From the NCBI GenBank assembly GCA_002730035.1, contig PBYU01000094.1, positions 1-64,000 on the forward strand: a stretch of DNA of 64,000 nt, read 5' to 3'. The notes beneath the pieces were generated by a model. It worked only from the letters and a program-made list of their open reading frames with translations, was not told where the DNA came from and did no database searches. The DNA is from Gammaproteobacteria bacterium (GTDB lineage Bacteria; Pseudomonadota; Gammaproteobacteria; Pseudomonadales; Pseudohongiellaceae). The translations under genes and the position numbers were made by a program. Shown here piece by piece: positions 24,499-33,550 of this stretch; position 1 is the first letter of the stretch; each line of letters begins with the position of its first letter.

Positions 24499-26553
24499 AT
24501 GAAAGCACGTTTTTCAATAAAGTCCGGTTCAAAAACCAGGAAACTAGCTCACTTGAGCTGTCTGACAGCCCTTTTGGGATTAATTCCTCAAATAGGCTTG
24601 AGTCAGAATCTGGTCACCGACGATACAGTCGAGTGGTACACCCTGGGTGGTGACTACGCCCACACTCGCTACACCCCTGCCGATGAAATTACGGCTGAAA
24701 ATTTCAGTGAGCTGGAAGTCGCCTGGGAATGGGATGGATCCAGTTTTAACGGCTATAGCGGTCGTTCCACGCCTACTTATGTGGATGGAAAACTCTTTAC
24801 AGTTTCTGGGCCACGTAGAAACGTAGTCGCGATCGATCCGAAGACTGGAGAAACTCTCTGGGCATACCGTTTGCCCAATACCGGTCGTTGGGAATATTCC
24901 ATGCGTGCCTCTTATGGTAAGGGCATAGCCTACTCACGGATTAATGGCAAAGGGGTGGTTTACATCTCCACTCCCGGTTTCTTTCTGGTAGCACTGGATG
25001 CGGATACCGGGGCGCCTTTGGAAGGATTTGGTGGACAGGTGCCGGTCGATGGATTTCCGCCAACCGGTGTTGTAGATATGCTCGCCAACCTGGGGCATCC
25101 CTATGACCCCGATGAAGGTATTCCATTGGAGACTGGCTATATCACTACGTCTTCACCGCCGATCGTAGTCAATGACACCATTATTGTAGGCAACTCAGCC
25201 GAGCAGGGGTATTTGCAGGCAAGAGTGGAGAATGTTCCTGGCGATATTCTGGCCTACGACAGGGTCACTGGAGCATTCAAATGGAAATTTAATGTGATTC
25301 CACGGCCGGGTGAATACGGTCACGAAACCTGGGAAAACGATGCCTGGGAATGGACCGGGGATATATCATCCTGGGCTCCGCTGACGGCCGATCCCGAGAA
25401 CAATATTGTCTATATCCCCACAAACCCACCAACAATCGATTATTACGGTGGTTTTCGACCGGGCGACGGTCTGTTCGGCACCAGCGTAATAGCACTGGAT
25501 ACTGAAACCGGTGAGCGTCGTTGGCATTTTCAGACGGTGAAGCACGATGTGTGGAACTATGACAATCCAGCAGCTCCGATTCTATTAGACCTGAATATAC
25601 CGGGTAGAGGACAAGTTCCTTCTGTCTCTCAGGTCACCAAACAGGGATTTGTCTATAGCTTTGACCGAATGACCGGTGAGCCGATATGGCCAATGGAGTA
25701 CCGTGACGTTCCGACCTCAGAGGTTCCCGGAGAGAAATTGGCCACAACGCAGCCTTTTCCAACTAAGCCGCCTGCGTTTGAAATGCAGGGCATTAGCAAT
25801 GATGACCTTATCGACTTCACTCCAGAGCTGCGTAGAGAAGCGATTGAAGTAATGGCCAATTACAAGATGGGGCCCCTGTTCAATCCGCCGATCCATGCGT
25901 CAAATGCAGAAGGCAAGATAAGTTCCGCTATGTGTCCGGGTGATGGCGGTGGTGCAAATATTTATGCGCCTCCAGTAGCAGATCCTACTTCGGGATTTCT
26001 ATACGTTCCCTCCTCCAAAGCCTGTAGCTGGCAGCGGATTATTCCTGGCGAGGAGGCGGATGCACGTATCGATGTGCCCACCGGCACGACCTTTGCGGCC
26101 TATGCCAACGGCCCGCGCAGTCGACCACCGCGTCTTGCATCCGGATTACCTTACTTTAAGCCACCGTATGCCAGTATTACTGCCTACGACATGAATACCG
26201 GTGAGATTGCATTCAAGATTCCAACCGGTGAAACGCCTGACCGTATCCGCAACAATCCCGCTTTGGAAGGGGTAGATATAGGCGATACAGGATCCGGCGG
26301 AGCAGTATCGATGGTGACTACGGCAAACATGCTGGTCTATTCAAGCATGGACAGCGACGGCGAGACTGTACTTCTCTATGCCATCGATAAGCAGACTGGA
26401 GAAGAAGTGGGTCGAATCGAAGTGCCTGCGCAGAGTCGTTATGGCATGAGTTCCTGGATGCACGATGGACACCAGTACATTATCTTGCAAACCGGAGCGA
26501 AGCTTACGGCAATGGCGTTGCCAGGAGCAGCTGTAGAGAGTTCAGCGCACTAG
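24499..26553 (+). CDS. PQQ-dependent dehydrogenase, glucose-dehydrogenase-like
   Basis: The 684-aa periplasmic quinoprotein starts at the ATG at 24499, with AGAGG about 8 bases upstream and a signal peptide ending GLS-QN. An eight-bladed propeller is indicated by repeated tryptophan-docking motifs (GETLWAYRLP, TGAFKWKF, TGERRWHFQ, TGEIAFKI). The entry motif WYTLGGDYAHTRYTP and the active-site KHDVWNYDNPAAPILLD are those of the membrane glucose dehydrogenase branch, without its N-terminal helices. No vicinal cysteine pair or heme motif is present, so electrons must pass to a separate acceptor. The substrate is probably a sugar or alcohol. It is a paralogue of 59393-61321. Confidence 0.85.
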   Translation: MKARFSIKSGSKTRKLAHLSCLTALLGLIPQIGLSQNLVTDDTVEWYTLGGDYAHTRYTPADEITAENFSELEVAWEWDGSSFNGYSGRSTPTYVDGKLFTVSGPRRNVVAIDPKTGETLWAYRLPNTGRWEYSMRASYGKGIAYSRINGKGVVYISTPGFFLVALDADTGAPLEGFGGQVPVDGFPPTGVVDMLANLGHPYDPDEGIPLETGYITTSSPPIVVNDTIIVGNSAEQGYLQARVENVPGDILAYDRVTGAFKWKFNVIPRPGEYGHETWENDAWEWTGDISSWAPLTADPENNIVYIPTNPPTIDYYGGFRPGDGLFGTSVIALDTETGERRWHFQTVKHDVWNYDNPAAPILLDLNIPGRGQVPSVSQVTKQGFVYSFDRMTGEPIWPMEYRDVPTSEVPGEKLATTQPFPTKPPAFEMQGISNDDLIDFTPELRREAIEVMANYKMGPLFNPPIHASNAEGKISSAMCPGDGGGANIYAPPVADPTSGFLYVPSSKACSWQRIIPGEEADARIDVPTGTTFAAYANGPRSRPPRLASGLPYFKPPYASITAYDMNTGEIAFKIPTGETPDRIRNNPALEGVDIGDTGSGGAVSMVTTANMLVYSSMDSDGETVLLYAIDKQTGEEVGRIEVPAQSRYGMSSWMHDGHQYIILQTGAKLTAMALPGAAVESSAH

Positions 26554-26599
26554 AGTGTGACTCGATCTGGGAAGATCGGAAAACACTAAAGTAAAGAAC

Positions 26600-26666
26600 A
26601 AGGGGACGGAGGGATTTAGTTTGATCAGTGGGAAAGCTGGTTAAAAAATAATCCCTCCGTCCCCTT
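26600..26666. repeat. 17-bp perfect inverted repeat (GGGGACGGAGGG type)
   Basis: AAGGGGACGGAGGGATT (26600-26616) is perfectly complementary to AATCCCTCCGTCCCCTT (26650-26666), with a 33-base loop. It lies between the quinoprotein and ubiC, ending 16 bases before the ubiC start, so it could terminate upstream transcription or mask the ubiC leader. The layout resembles the GGGACAG-type hairpins at 19331 and 32449. Confidence 0.75.
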
Positions 26667-26681
26667 TCTTGCTGTCACACC

Positions 26682-27206
26682 ATGCTTAATCTTAGATACC
26701 CCGACATTATCGACGCTGACCTCTGTTGGGAAACCTTAGAGCGCAGCCAGTATTCGCCGCCTGATGCCTATCTAAGCTGGCTGACGGAACCTGGATCTCT
26801 AACCCAGGCTCTCATTCGGAAGAGTGATGGCGAATTTGCCGTGCAGGTCCACGAAGAGCAGTGGACGTCAGTAAAGGACAGCCAACTGCTGGCACAGTTT
26901 GGTCCACTCGACTGTTCCCATCGATTCTGGTCGCGCAAGGTATCACTGCTTGGGCATGGAGTGCCCTGGGTGAATGCTCATACCCTGATTCCAGAGCACA
27001 GCTTTGAGGGTTCACTGGCGAAAATACTCGAACTGAACGATCGACCCCTGGGAGAGTATCTGTTTACGCAGCCCGATCTGGTGCGCAGCTCATTGGAGAT
27101 AACGCCATTCCAAGGACAGGGATGGGGTCGACGTAGCCTCTTCTTCGTTGAACGAAAACCGGTGATGGTGGCTGAATTCTTTCTGCCGCAATTAATTCTG
27201 AGTTAA
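26682..27206 (+). CDS. ubiC: Chorismate-pyruvate lyase
   Basis: The 174-aa cytoplasmic enzyme removes pyruvate from chorismate to give 4-hydroxybenzoate, the first committed step of ubiquinone synthesis (EC 4.1.3.40). Motifs are WLTEPGSLTQALI (33-45), RKVSLLGHGVPWVNAHTLIP (85-104), RPLGEYLF and the end WGRRSLFFVERKPVMVAEFF. R85, L123 and E165 correspond to the product-binding Arg, Leu and Glu of the E. coli enzyme (R76, L114, E155). UbiC often sits beside ubiA, but here ubiA is absent and a hairpin directly precedes the gene. The start has no strong ribosome site. Confidence 0.92.
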   Translation: MLNLRYPDIIDADLCWETLERSQYSPPDAYLSWLTEPGSLTQALIRKSDGEFAVQVHEEQWTSVKDSQLLAQFGPLDCSHRFWSRKVSLLGHGVPWVNAHTLIPEHSFEGSLAKILELNDRPLGEYLFTQPDLVRSSLEITPFQGQGWGRRSLFFVERKPVMVAEFFLPQLILS

Positions 27207-27289
27207 GAATACACACCAGATAATTGGCACAATTAAACTAACATCTAACCTTGATTGCTCTGGGAAACTTTCGGTACCAGTTCTGCAGA

Positions 27290-27316
27290 CACTATCATAC
27301 ACTCTGACCCCATTAG
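27290..27316. repeat. 28-bp TGGGGTCAGAGTA-type repeat, reverse copy
   Basis: The half ACTCTGACCCCATTAG (27301-27316) matches the repeat end, while the other half has drifted. It lies between ubiC and the PIG-L pseudogene. Confidence 0.5.
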
Positions 27317-27397
27317 TCAACTATCATTGAGGCATCCAATTTTTTACGAGTGACTGTTCTTGCCAAGCACATTCCGTTACCACCGAGGAGAACCAAA

Positions 27398-28225
27398 TTG
27401 AGATCAATAATGACCGCACTGATACTCGTCTCTTGTTTGCTTGCTGCGAGCACAGATTCAGCAGCGCAGGATTCGAAACAAAACATGATTGAATCACTAG
27501 AACCCGCTGACATCCTTGCAGTATTTGCACACCCCGATGATGAAACCTTTGCGACTGGTACCTTCACTAAACTTTCAGCGAATGGGAAACGCATCCAGCT
27601 CGTGTATGCAACCTCAGGCGACGCTGGTGGCGATCGTACCGGACAAGGTCTCGAAGGAGATGCTCTAGCCAGGCATCGAGAGAGTGAGATGATACAAGCT
27701 TCCAGAATATTGAACGTGTCCGCTGAGCCACTGTTCCTCAGATACCCGGACGGTTTCGTTCGTGATAATTGGGACAGTATTCTTACGGATGTAGAGTCCA
27801 TAATGCGGCAGACTCAAGCACAAATCGTAGTTACTTTCGGACCCGATGGGTATTACGGTCATCGTGATCATCTGGCGATTAGCTAGATCGCAGAGCATGC
27901 ATTTGATGGACTTGGCATTGCTTCTAATTTACTTCATGTAGCCATCCCCCGCTCACTAAATGACCTGATAGTGCAAGCTGGCGGCGGCAGTCGATATAGC
28001 CCTGTTGAGGATAAGTACATCACCTACATAGTAAATGTGCGCGGACAAATAGAGCAACGAGTTGCTGCTATGCAAGCCCATGCTTCTCAATTCGACGAAC
28101 AAACTATCGGACAGATGCAGATCCTGGGTGCTGTTACCGGAATAGAAGGATTCGTTGAGGTCCGAAACCTTGGTGAGTCCGGCACCTTGTCGACGATATT
28201 TACTGAAGGTGATGAAGAGGATTGA
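27398..28225 (+). pseudogene. PIG-L/LmbE-type deacetylase split by an in-frame TAG
   Basis: From the TTG at 27398 (GAGGAG 7 bases upstream; the ATG at 27410 is an alternative) the frame encodes a signal peptide. The zinc motif AHPDDE, YATSGDAGGD, RHRESEMIQASRIL, FLRYPDG, TFGPDGYYGH and RDHLAIS follow. TAG at 27884-27886 interrupts the reading two residues past the conserved histidine. The same frame runs on cleanly (IAEHAFDGLG) to a natural end at 28225. PIG-L proteins remove N-acetyl groups from sugars. One base change restores about 275 codons, so it is a young pseudogene, a sequencing error or a readthrough case. Confidence 0.75.
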
Positions 28226-28232
28226 ATGGAAA

Positions 28233-28305
28233 TAAATGGGGTCAGATCACTATTATTCTTACTGTAGTGTCACAAAAATACTGTATTTTACTCTAACGCC
28301 ATTTA
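28233..28305. repeat. Inverted pair of 28-bp repeats (MITE-like)
   Basis: A forward copy starts TAAATGGGGTCAGATC (28233 onward). A reverse copy ends TACTGTATTTTACTCTAACG then CCATTTA (28279-28305). Their outer 13 bases pair with two mismatches, giving a 73-base element with inverted ends just behind the PIG-L pseudogene. The rest of the 293-base spacer to 28518 shows nothing. Confidence 0.6.
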
Positions 28306-28518
28306 GGAAATCTGCGAACAATTTACCCAAGCACCGGTCCTGTTATCTAGTCCACTATAGTTTGGTTTAGAAAAGTGATTCATCTGAGATCATAATGTAT
28401 CGAATTCCCCAATACCTGTGGCACCTATAGCCACAATAGAGTAGCCTCGATTTTTGGGGCTTCTATGAGTGAAAACTATCTGCATTAAGAGCATTCTGAT
28501 TACAAGAGGAAAATAACC

Positions 28519-29211
28519 ATGCAAGAAAATGATGCCAACCTTAACACCCGCCGCTCGATGATCATGGGATTAGGCGCCGCCATCGCCGGTGCCGCCGTAG
28601 TGGCGCCAATGACGGCTACTGCCCAAACTCGAGGTTCCGGATTCCAACCATCCCGCCACGATATCGACGCGTGGATGGGCGAGCTGCCCGGCAACCATCG
28701 GATTTTTATCGATACAGCAACCGGGAAAGGTGGGGCTGAAGGACTCCTCTATTCCTTCAACCTCACCAATGCCACGCGCGCCGCCTACGCAGGTGAAGCT
28801 GCAAGTCTGGCGATGGTGCTCTGCCTCCGACATTTCTCCACTCCTTTCGCCTTCAATGATGCGATGTGGGAGAAATATGGTGAGATCTTCCATCCCGTCA
28901 CGCAGATCGCAGACCCCAACACCAATGCTGCACCTCGAGTCAATCTAATGCGCGCAACAGCTTACGGCGTAAACTTGCCAAATTTTGGTAACACCATCGA
29001 CAGTGTGCTCGAACTCGGCGTAGAGATAGCCATTTGTGATGCCGCGACCCAGTTCCTGGCAGCTCAGATTGCTGCCGCCACTGGTGCAGAAGTGGGTACG
29101 GCTTATGAGGAACTCAAAGCTAATGCCGTTCCGGGACGGTTTGTTTCCGCCGGAGTAATGGCGCTAACCCGAGCTCAGGAGTATGGCTACAGCCTGCTTT
29201 ATGCGGGGTGA
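28519..29211 (+). CDS. Tat-exported DsrE-like protein
   Basis: The 230-aa product starts with a twin-arginine signal (NTRRSMIMGLGAA, R11-R12, cut near TAQ). The mature part suggests a DsrE/DsrF-like alpha/beta fold: GLLYSFNLTNATRAAY, SLAMVLCLRHFSTPFAFNDA and GVNLPNFGNTIDSVLELGVE, ending VSAGVMALTRAQEYGYSLLY. Cys residues occur in CLRH and CDAATQF, but neither is clearly the DsrE active cysteine. An AGGA box precedes the ATG. It stands alone with a strong hairpin downstream. The function is unknown; the Tat signal may mean it folds before export. Confidence 0.6.
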   Translation: MQENDANLNTRRSMIMGLGAAIAGAAVVAPMTATAQTRGSGFQPSRHDIDAWMGELPGNHRIFIDTATGKGGAEGLLYSFNLTNATRAAYAGEAASLAMVLCLRHFSTPFAFNDAMWEKYGEIFHPVTQIADPNTNAAPRVNLMRATAYGVNLPNFGNTIDSVLELGVEIAICDAATQFLAAQIAAATGAEVGTAYEELKANAVPGRFVSAGVMALTRAQEYGYSLLYAG

Positions 29212-29250
29212 CCAATAAGGTCGAAGTATTAGACATACTCTGACCAAAGC

Positions 29251-29329
29251 AAAAAGGCTTAAATCTCCTTGTTATTACAGTGTGTTATCGCACTACATTG
29301 TAACAACTCGTCGAGATTTGAGCCTTTTT
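29251..29329 (+). terminator. Long-stem terminator after the DsrE-like gene
   Basis: AAAAAGGCTTAAATCTC (29251-29267) pairs with GAGATTTGAGCCTTTTT (29313-29329) with one G-T position, and the right arm ends in a T-run. The 45-base loop is long, so it may have arisen from a repeat element. Confidence 0.6.
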
Positions 29330-29389
29330 CTTCAGTCTAGGTGGAACAGTAATGAGTAAAAGTAGTTTGATTAAATCTGCCTCTCAAAC

Positions 29390-29417
29390 TACTGTATTTT
29401 TACTCTGACCCCATTTA
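29390..29417. repeat. 28-bp TGGGGTCAGAGTA-type repeat, overlapping a stop codon
   Basis: This is the best-preserved reverse copy: TACTGTATTTTTACTCTGAC then CCCATTTA. Its last three bases (29415-29417) are the TAA stop of the amidohydrolase gene on the minus strand. Confidence 0.7.
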
Positions 29418-32381
29418 GTTCAGCAACGACTCCAAGGCAAATGCGCGGCCGTTCTTCACCGTCATTACTATATTGTCAACATCATTAATATCGTTAAGTG
29501 GATCTCCATCGATAACGACAATGTCCGCAAGTTTGCCAACTTCAAGCGTGCCCGTATCCTGAATCACACCCGCCGCCGTCGCTGAAGAAAACGTCGCGGC
29601 GCGCAGTGTCTCGAAGGGTGACAATCCCGCACGCACGTACAAACGAAGTTCAGCATGCAGTCCTATGCCCATGGGTATTAAGGGTGCATCGGTTCCCGTG
29701 ACAACCAACACACCGGCATCCATCATTTCTCGGAGCGCCTGACCGTTCGCGCTTACTCTCGAGGCTCCGGTGGGCCTGGCGGGACGAGGAAAATCGGGGC
29801 TGTAGAAGCTGTTGAACTGAGGTGTAGCGAATAGATCATCATCCTGACTCGCGATTGTGGCAAAGCCGCCGAGTACCAGAGTCGGTGTGATACCCATCTG
29901 AGATTGGGCCAGTAAATTGATCACGTCATCGTAGATAAACCCGGTTCCTGACACTTTGGGTTGATAGCCACGCCGACTGGTACCACCAAAGTGTTCTACA
30001 TGATCCATGCCGTGACTTACCGCCGGAAAAATTTCATGGCTGGAGGTCGGAATACCCATCTCGTGGGCGGCATCCAGCACCACTTTCTGCCAGTCATCGG
30101 GCAGGCGAACATAAGTCTTGATCAGGTCGAGCCCTAATAGTCGAGCGCGTTCCAGTGCACGGTCCACATGGTCAAGCGACACCAGTCCTTCGGCGATGGA
30201 GTAGTACACGCGATTACCGTCGGCAAGATAACCCGTAATATGGGATCGCGGTCCAATCTGATTGCCGCTATCCCAGGATTCCTGCCGTTGCTTAGCAGTG
30301 TAAGGATTCGATCCGGGATCACGCACCGAAGTAATACCGAAAGATAACCAGAGACGACCCTGGGGTTCGCTTAACTCACCCATGTGGCCATGCATCTCAA
30401 ACAAGCCCGGTATAACCGTGCTGTCCGACATGTCGACAACTTCCATATTACGATCCCGCTGCGGTTCGATCGCCTGAATGCGGCTGCCCGCAATCACAAC
30501 GTCCACATCTTCCTGATAGGAGTCGTTCACGCCATCAAACAATCGACCCACCCGCAGCACCCATTGCTCCGCAGGATTCGAGCGTGTGTAAGTGAGATTG
30601 GGTGTTAGGTCAAGTTGCTCTCCCGTTGCATTAGACAAGCGAATCAGCTTATCACCGCTGAGGAACACAGCGTATTCACCATTGCTGCTAAACGAAGGGT
30701 CATCCGTAAGTCGCGTGGTTAGCCTGGCCGGTTCTTCCGAACCATCGATACTGGCACGCCAGAGCTGCGCGCCTTGAACGTAAGTAAACGTCTCACCATT
30801 AGCATCGAGCACAAGCGAGGTCATGCTCTGATGGGGTGTTGGAGTAGTGCTAAATGTTTCACCGGTTTCAACGTTCAACGTCATCAAGGTATAGACGCCT
30901 TCCCGGTAACGTGTCGAATAACGAGTCAGCACGGTGGTAGCGATCTGCTGGCCATCGGCACTCCAGGAAATGGGTTGTGGCGGAATTGCTTGATAGAGCG
31001 GTTGTAGCTCGCCGCTTGCGATATCAACCACAGTAATGCGACCACTCAAGCCGGCGCCGCCACCGGACCTAAATCCAGCGAGCCGCTCCCCGTCTGGCGA
31101 CCACTTCATATAGGAAAGCGAAATATCGCCCTCCAATTTTTCCGCCTGCTCCCTCGCGATGTCATAAATCCACACCACGTGCGTGCCGCCGCTATCGGTG
31201 GAGTAAGCCACCTGGTTCCCGTCGACCGAAAACACCGGGTGCCGTTCCGCAAAGGCGTCGTCGGTTATTTGCGTTAATTCGCCGCTGCTCACTTCCATCA
31301 GCCACAGATCTGCCAATGCGGAGAACACGACTAAATTGCCATCGTTGGAAATTGCTGGTGCCGAGATACCCAGCGCCTGCTGTTCGTTGCTGTCGTAATT
31401 TCGCGACCGCCGTTGGTACGGTTCGCGATCCAATCGAAAACTGGCAACAAACGGAATCACCGTTTCCGATTCATCGATTATCAGTTGCCGGATTTCACCA
31501 CTGGCCGTATACACCAGGGTATTCGCCGCCGTCCAGGAAGCACGAAATGGGAATACATCGGCGTTGCCCGCAGAGAGAACTTCATTCAGGTCAGTATCGA
31601 GTCCCAGCAGTTTCAACTCGGCATGAGTACCCGTCTCCGGGTTGTCACTGCGAATCTGATAACTGAGCGCCGATCCATCGGGACGCCATGCCAGGCCGGA
31701 GATCGCGCCCGCTTCCACTAGTTCAGTCTCGGCTTCTCCACCGGCTAGTTCGAGTGTGCGAATTTCAGAGGTACGATTACCCGCATCGACGGCGTAAGCG
31801 ATGCTGGCGCCATCAGGAGACCAGCTTGGTGAATGGGCGTTCTCAACCTCGCCAGTGAGCTGGCGAGCTGTGCCATTTTCCAATATCCAGAGATCGTAGT
31901 TACCACTGCGATCAGAAGAGAAAACGATGTCATCGTTTAACGGTGAGTATGCCGGTTCCCTGTCATCAAACGCGTTGTCTGTCATTGCCTGTGGATTATT
32001 TCCGTCGGAATCTATTCGCCAGATGTCCCAGTTACCATTTCGATAGCCATGAAACACAATCGATCTGCCATCGCGGGACCAACTCGGCTCCCGTGCATCG
32101 AAGTAGTAATCAGTAATTGCCCTCGCCTCACCCCCTTCCACATTCATAGTAAATAGGGTGCCTTGAATGCTGAAGACGATCTGAGTGCCGTCGGGTGATA
32201 CGGCGGCGGACATATTGGTGCCTTGTTGAATTTCTACGTCGAAAGGCCCGCTAGTGGCAATTGCGGTATCTGATATCGAGGACTCACCGACTTGGTCGGG
32301 AATCACAGGCGGGGGCGTTTCCGAGCGTTCGCACGCAGATAACAATAGTAGAAGAGGGATTAGCAGCATAGATCTGAACAT
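29415..32381 (-). CDS. Lipoprotein with TolB-like propeller and amidohydrolase domain
   Basis: The 988-aa product has a lipoprotein signal (LLLLLSAC, lipid-modified Cys near residue 17). Residues about 50-590 are PD40/TolB-like blades (for example EPSWSRDGRSIVFHGYRNGN). The C-terminal part from about 600 is an imidazolonepropionase-type amidohydrolase: GLFEMHGHMGEL with the HxH metal pair, lone histidines in SSHEIFP and DHVEHFGG, and VTGTDAPL with the final Asp, ending GKLADIVVIDGDP. It would be a membrane-tethered, probably periplasmic, metal-dependent hydrolase or peptidase. The substrate is unknown. The stop codon is supplied by a dispersed repeat. Confidence 0.85.
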   Translation of the reverse strand: MFRSMLLIPLLLLLSACERSETPPPVIPDQVGESSISDTAIATSGPFDVEIQQGTNMSAAVSPDGTQIVFSIQGTLFTMNVEGGEARAITDYYFDAREPSWSRDGRSIVFHGYRNGNWDIWRIDSDGNNPQAMTDNAFDDREPAYSPLNDDIVFSSDRSGNYDLWILENGTARQLTGEVENAHSPSWSPDGASIAYAVDAGNRTSEIRTLELAGGEAETELVEAGAISGLAWRPDGSALSYQIRSDNPETGTHAELKLLGLDTDLNEVLSAGNADVFPFRASWTAANTLVYTASGEIRQLIIDESETVIPFVASFRLDREPYQRRSRNYDSNEQQALGISAPAISNDGNLVVFSALADLWLMEVSSGELTQITDDAFAERHPVFSVDGNQVAYSTDSGGTHVVWIYDIAREQAEKLEGDISLSYMKWSPDGERLAGFRSGGGAGLSGRITVVDIASGELQPLYQAIPPQPISWSADGQQIATTVLTRYSTRYREGVYTLMTLNVETGETFSTTPTPHQSMTSLVLDANGETFTYVQGAQLWRASIDGSEEPARLTTRLTDDPSFSSNGEYAVFLSGDKLIRLSNATGEQLDLTPNLTYTRSNPAEQWVLRVGRLFDGVNDSYQEDVDVVIAGSRIQAIEPQRDRNMEVVDMSDSTVIPGLFEMHGHMGELSEPQGRLWLSFGITSVRDPGSNPYTAKQRQESWDSGNQIGPRSHITGYLADGNRVYYSIAEGLVSLDHVDRALERARLLGLDLIKTYVRLPDDWQKVVLDAAHEMGIPTSSHEIFPAVSHGMDHVEHFGGTSRRGYQPKVSGTGFIYDDVINLLAQSQMGITPTLVLGGFATIASQDDDLFATPQFNSFYSPDFPRPARPTGASRVSANGQALREMMDAGVLVVTGTDAPLIPMGIGLHAELRLYVRAGLSPFETLRAATFSSATAAGVIQDTGTLEVGKLADIVVIDGDPLNDINDVDNIVMTVKNGRAFALESLLN

Positions 32382-32448
32382 TTGGAGCTCCTAAATCAGG
32401 ACTGGTCTGTTCGGGCAGATGTTTGAATATAAATGAGGAAGGGAATTC

Positions 32449-32494
32449 GGGATAGGTTTATTTCACACTGTAGCAACTCAATTAATCCTATCCC
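32449..32494. repeat. GGGATAGG-type hairpin
   Basis: GGGATAGG (32449-32456) pairs with CCTATCCC (32487-32494), and the adjoining TTTATT/AATTAA extend it imperfectly. It lies between two minus-strand genes, upstream of the amidohydrolase lipoprotein. Confidence 0.5.
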
Positions 32495-32557
32495 CTGTTA
32501 CGGAAAGTGGCCCGGAGAGGCTTAGAGCAATTCCCTCTGCCCGCTTTTTTATACTTT

Positions 32558-33481
32558 TTAGTCTAACTCCAGCCAGGCTTTCATCATGTTGCTGACCTTG
32601 TCTGGCACGTCATGGTGTGGCCAGTGACTGGCACCGGGAATGGTAACCAGGGTCCAATCAGATGCCAGGAAGTCCCAGGTGTTATTGAGCGCATCGGGCA
32701 ATAGGGCTGTGTCGGTCAAGCCGTGGAACTGGAGGACTGGTGCCTGAACTTCGGGCAATTCCAGAAATGCGCCTGAGGTATAGGGATCGCGAGGATAGTT
32801 GGCGCGGTAGTAATTCATCATGGAGTCGAAGCTGGAACGGCCGAAGGCTTCGGCATAGCGCGCCTGCAGGTCCGGGTCACCGCCGGACAGGGCAGCCGCC
32901 AGTCCCTGAGCGTTGAGGTTTTCATGGGAATTGCTCTGCTGGAAGTTTCGTGCGTAGGCTGAGTTCTGGTGTTGTTGGCCAAAGGTCGCCAACTCTCTTA
33001 CCAGCCCCCTCGGGTGAGGCAAGTTCAGGATAATTAGCCGCTCCGTCATCTCCGGTTTCAGGGCCGCAAAGCTCCAGGCGATGCCTCCACCCCAGTCATG
33101 ACCAACAATCCTTGCACTGTCTTCACCCTCGGCGCGAATCACCGCGGCGACATCTTCCACCAGAATCTCTAGGGTGTAGTTTTCTACTCCCTCTGGTTGG
33201 TCACTCAGGTTATAGCCACGGGTGTCCAGAGCGGCGACAGTGTAATCGTTCGCCAACGCCAGCATTTGATGGCGCCAGGTGTACCAGTAATCGGGAAAGC
33301 CATGAATCATGACAATCAAGGGACCACTGCCCATGACCGCATAGTGTATGCGTACACCATCGTTATCGGCGTAGCGATGCTCAACTTGTTCGGTAACATC
33401 CTGGGCGAGAACTGAGTTGCCAATAAGCATGCCCAAGGCAACCATGAGGGAAAGAAGTAGTTTTTGAAATCGAATAGTCAT
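32558..33481 (-). CDS. Exported epoxide-hydrolase-like alpha/beta hydrolase
   Basis: The 307-aa product has a signal peptide (ending VLA-QD). The core shows HGFPDYWYTW (60-69), DTRGYNLSDQP, the nucleophile D129 in VGHDWGGGIAW and a C-terminal histidine in PGASHWPHHD. GHDWGG with HGFP is the epoxide-hydrolase pattern. A lid tyrosine is likely in NYYRANYPRD. It would open epoxides with water outside the cytoplasm, though related proteins include dehalogenases. The VOC gene lies 69 bases upstream and an SDR gene further up on the same strand, suggesting a small catabolic operon. Confidence 0.8.
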   Translation of the reverse strand: MTIRFQKLLLSLMVALGMLIGNSVLAQDVTEQVEHRYADNDGVRIHYAVMGSGPLIVMIHGFPDYWYTWRHQMLALANDYTVAALDTRGYNLSDQPEGVENYTLEILVEDVAAVIRAEGEDSARIVGHDWGGGIAWSFAALKPEMTERLIILNLPHPRGLVRELATFGQQHQNSAYARNFQQSNSHENLNAQGLAAALSGGDPDLQARYAEAFGRSSFDSMMNYYRANYPRDPYTSGAFLELPEVQAPVLQFHGLTDTALLPDALNNTWDFLASDWTLVTIPGASHWPHHDVPDKVSNMMKAWLELD

Positions 33482-33550
33482 CTGAAAATCCTATGGTGAG
33501 CAATTGATGTTTGCTGTGCGTTTGACTGTGACTGTGAAGCCTGTGTAATT

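Noticed and set aside
26600-26666. Classical rho-independent terminator
   Set aside because: The stem is perfect, but the loop is 33 bases and only a short T-stretch follows; its likeness to the other GGGACAG-type hairpins makes a repeat element more likely, though it could still affect transcription.
14581-27886. Reassignment of TAG as a sense codon
   Set aside because: Many intact genes in the window end in TAG at family-typical C termini (for example those ending at 5984, 7204, 16966, 26553, 37543, 41382 and 42484), so TAG is an ordinary stop here and the three internal TAG codons are better read as lesions.
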